From assembly GCA_025403435.1 (NCBI GenBank), contig JAJQZP010000045.1:372001-436000 (forward strand): a stretch of DNA of 64,000 bases. The letters are read 5' to 3'. This DNA comes from Artocarpus heterophyllus (Eukaryota; Streptophyta; Magnoliopsida; Rosales; Moraceae). Made by a program: the position numbers and the translations under genes. Under the pieces are notes generated by a model, which was not told the origin of the DNA, ran no database searches, and saw only the letters and a program-made list of their open reading frames with translations. Positions 62,972 to 64,000 of this stretch are shown here, piece after piece. Every line of letters starts with the position of its first letter. Position 1 is the first letter of the stretch.

Positions 62972-64000
62972 GTAAGCTGCTCTTTTTTTTTTATTATTTA
63001 TCCTTAACTAAATAACTAATCTTTAATTCTTCCGTTTTGATTATTCTTAAATCTTCTTGTTTTGAAGGAAAAAAAAAATGTTGAAATTGAGTTAGAAACA
63101 TTTAAAGATGATTTACAAGCTGGAATTTCAATCTGTACCCTGCCATTTTTTTCGATTGGGGTATAGAGTTTTTGGAGAGCATATTTTGATGCTAGGATTT
63201 TTGGTCATTGCAGTTTGGCTTTTTTTATTGTAGTATTCTTCTGAGCTCCTTCTTAAGCATTGAGCTTTATTTGAAGATTTTCATTTGTTGCATTTTCTTG
63301 TCTTTGTTAGAATTTTCAGCTCGGCTTGAATCTTCATTTTTTACCCTTTTCATTATTTTTGGTTTCTTTTTCTAGGAAGTTGGTTCTTCTTCGTACGACT
63401 GATATTGGTTTTTGGAAAGAGAATGGAATTCTAATTACTGATCACAATTGGCAAGTTGTGTATATGCAGTGATATAAATGTCTAGCATCCATAAATTTTG
63501 AGGCAACTTCTTGTTGTGTGTTATTATTATTATTACTATTATTATTATTTGTTAAATGAAAGATAGGAGGCATCATCGGGAGCTCAAACACATCACGACT
63601 ATGTTGTCACCTGCTCGACGAACCCATCCGGCACAAATATTAGTGAGGGTATTTGCAAAATGAATATCATTTGAACATGTTCTTTGTGTGAAAACCCAAT
63701 TGGCTAGGAGATTATTGAGGAGAAAAAAAGGCTAGGAAGCATAAATAGTAAAAAGCTTGAGAGATCAAAGAAAAAATGGCTTCTGATGCAATAAGAAGCA
63801 GGCCGCTTTTTCCATTAGGTGGTGGAAGATAAGATCTTGGTGTGAAATATTGCTTCCAGTGGTTCACCACTTTATTTATGATGTTCTTCCCTTGTAAGTG
63901 GAATTTTTGATGTTGGGCTGAAGAAATATTCTTACTTTTTAGGTACCTGGTACATCACAATTATGCAGATATGATTAGCTTAATTACGCATGAAGAAAGG
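62972..64000 (+). other. Probable first intron of the right-edge gene
   Basis: T-rich intron-like sequence with a (TTA)n microsatellite near 63523-63550. No second exon recognised. Confidence 0.45.

Overview
This window is nuclear DNA of a flowering plant, almost certainly a eudicot. The evidence is AT-rich intergenic DNA, GT-AG introns in plant-type genes (a brassinosteroid-signalling kinase, a fused ureide-pathway enzyme), and plant transposon lineages (Athila, chromovirus-type gypsy, Ty1/copia, CACTA, MULE, hAT, MITEs). The species cannot be named from the sequence alone.

Layout. 1-2300: decayed Ty1/copia gag-pol on the minus strand, running off the left edge. 3.8-5.86 kb: a MITE and a truncated CACTA-type element. 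5.86-15.87 kb: a solo-LTR copy (family A, copy 1) split by an 8214-bp LTR element (7577-15790) with near-identical LTRs, a TAAAT target duplication, an initiator-Met primer site and a polypurine tract. That element has no gag or pol. It carries a 173-aa Arg/Cys-rich protein gene and an intronless LOG (cytokinin-activating phosphoribohydrolase) homologue. 16.9-21.5 kb: a decayed MULE with DUF1985 and transposase remnants, hit by a small solo LTR. 22.6-35.2 kb: an imperfect 104-105-bp tandem repeat, interrupted by an inverted-repeat element and by family-A copy 2. Copy 2 is itself interrupted by a 9108-bp Athila-type element (25001-34108) that has lost protease and most of reverse transcriptase. 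35.2-39.7 kb: repeats and MITEs.

39.7-45.25 kb: a complete BSK3-type gene on the plus strand, ten coding exons, 491 aa. 46.0-46.6 kb: a hAT element with a perfect target duplication. 46.66-49.08 kb: a six-unit satellite-like array. 49.8-53.4 kb: a probable decayed gypsy LTR. 54.2-57.0 kb: a complete TTL/allantoin synthase gene on the minus strand, five exons, 331 aa, with an internal PTS2. 57.2-58.05 kb: a second hAT element with a perfect target duplication. 58-62.8 kb: no supported gene. 62.85 kb: first exon of a small conserved plant protein on the plus strand, running off the right edge.

The most unusual item is the 8.2-kb element at 7577-15790: a very young non-autonomous retrotransposon whose cargo is a possible virus-like nucleic-acid-binding protein plus a cytokinin-activating enzyme homologue. 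Its LOG protein keeps the PGGxGTxEE motif, but the centre of its active site has diverged. The host genes (BSK3, TTL, the small right-edge gene) look ordinary and intact.
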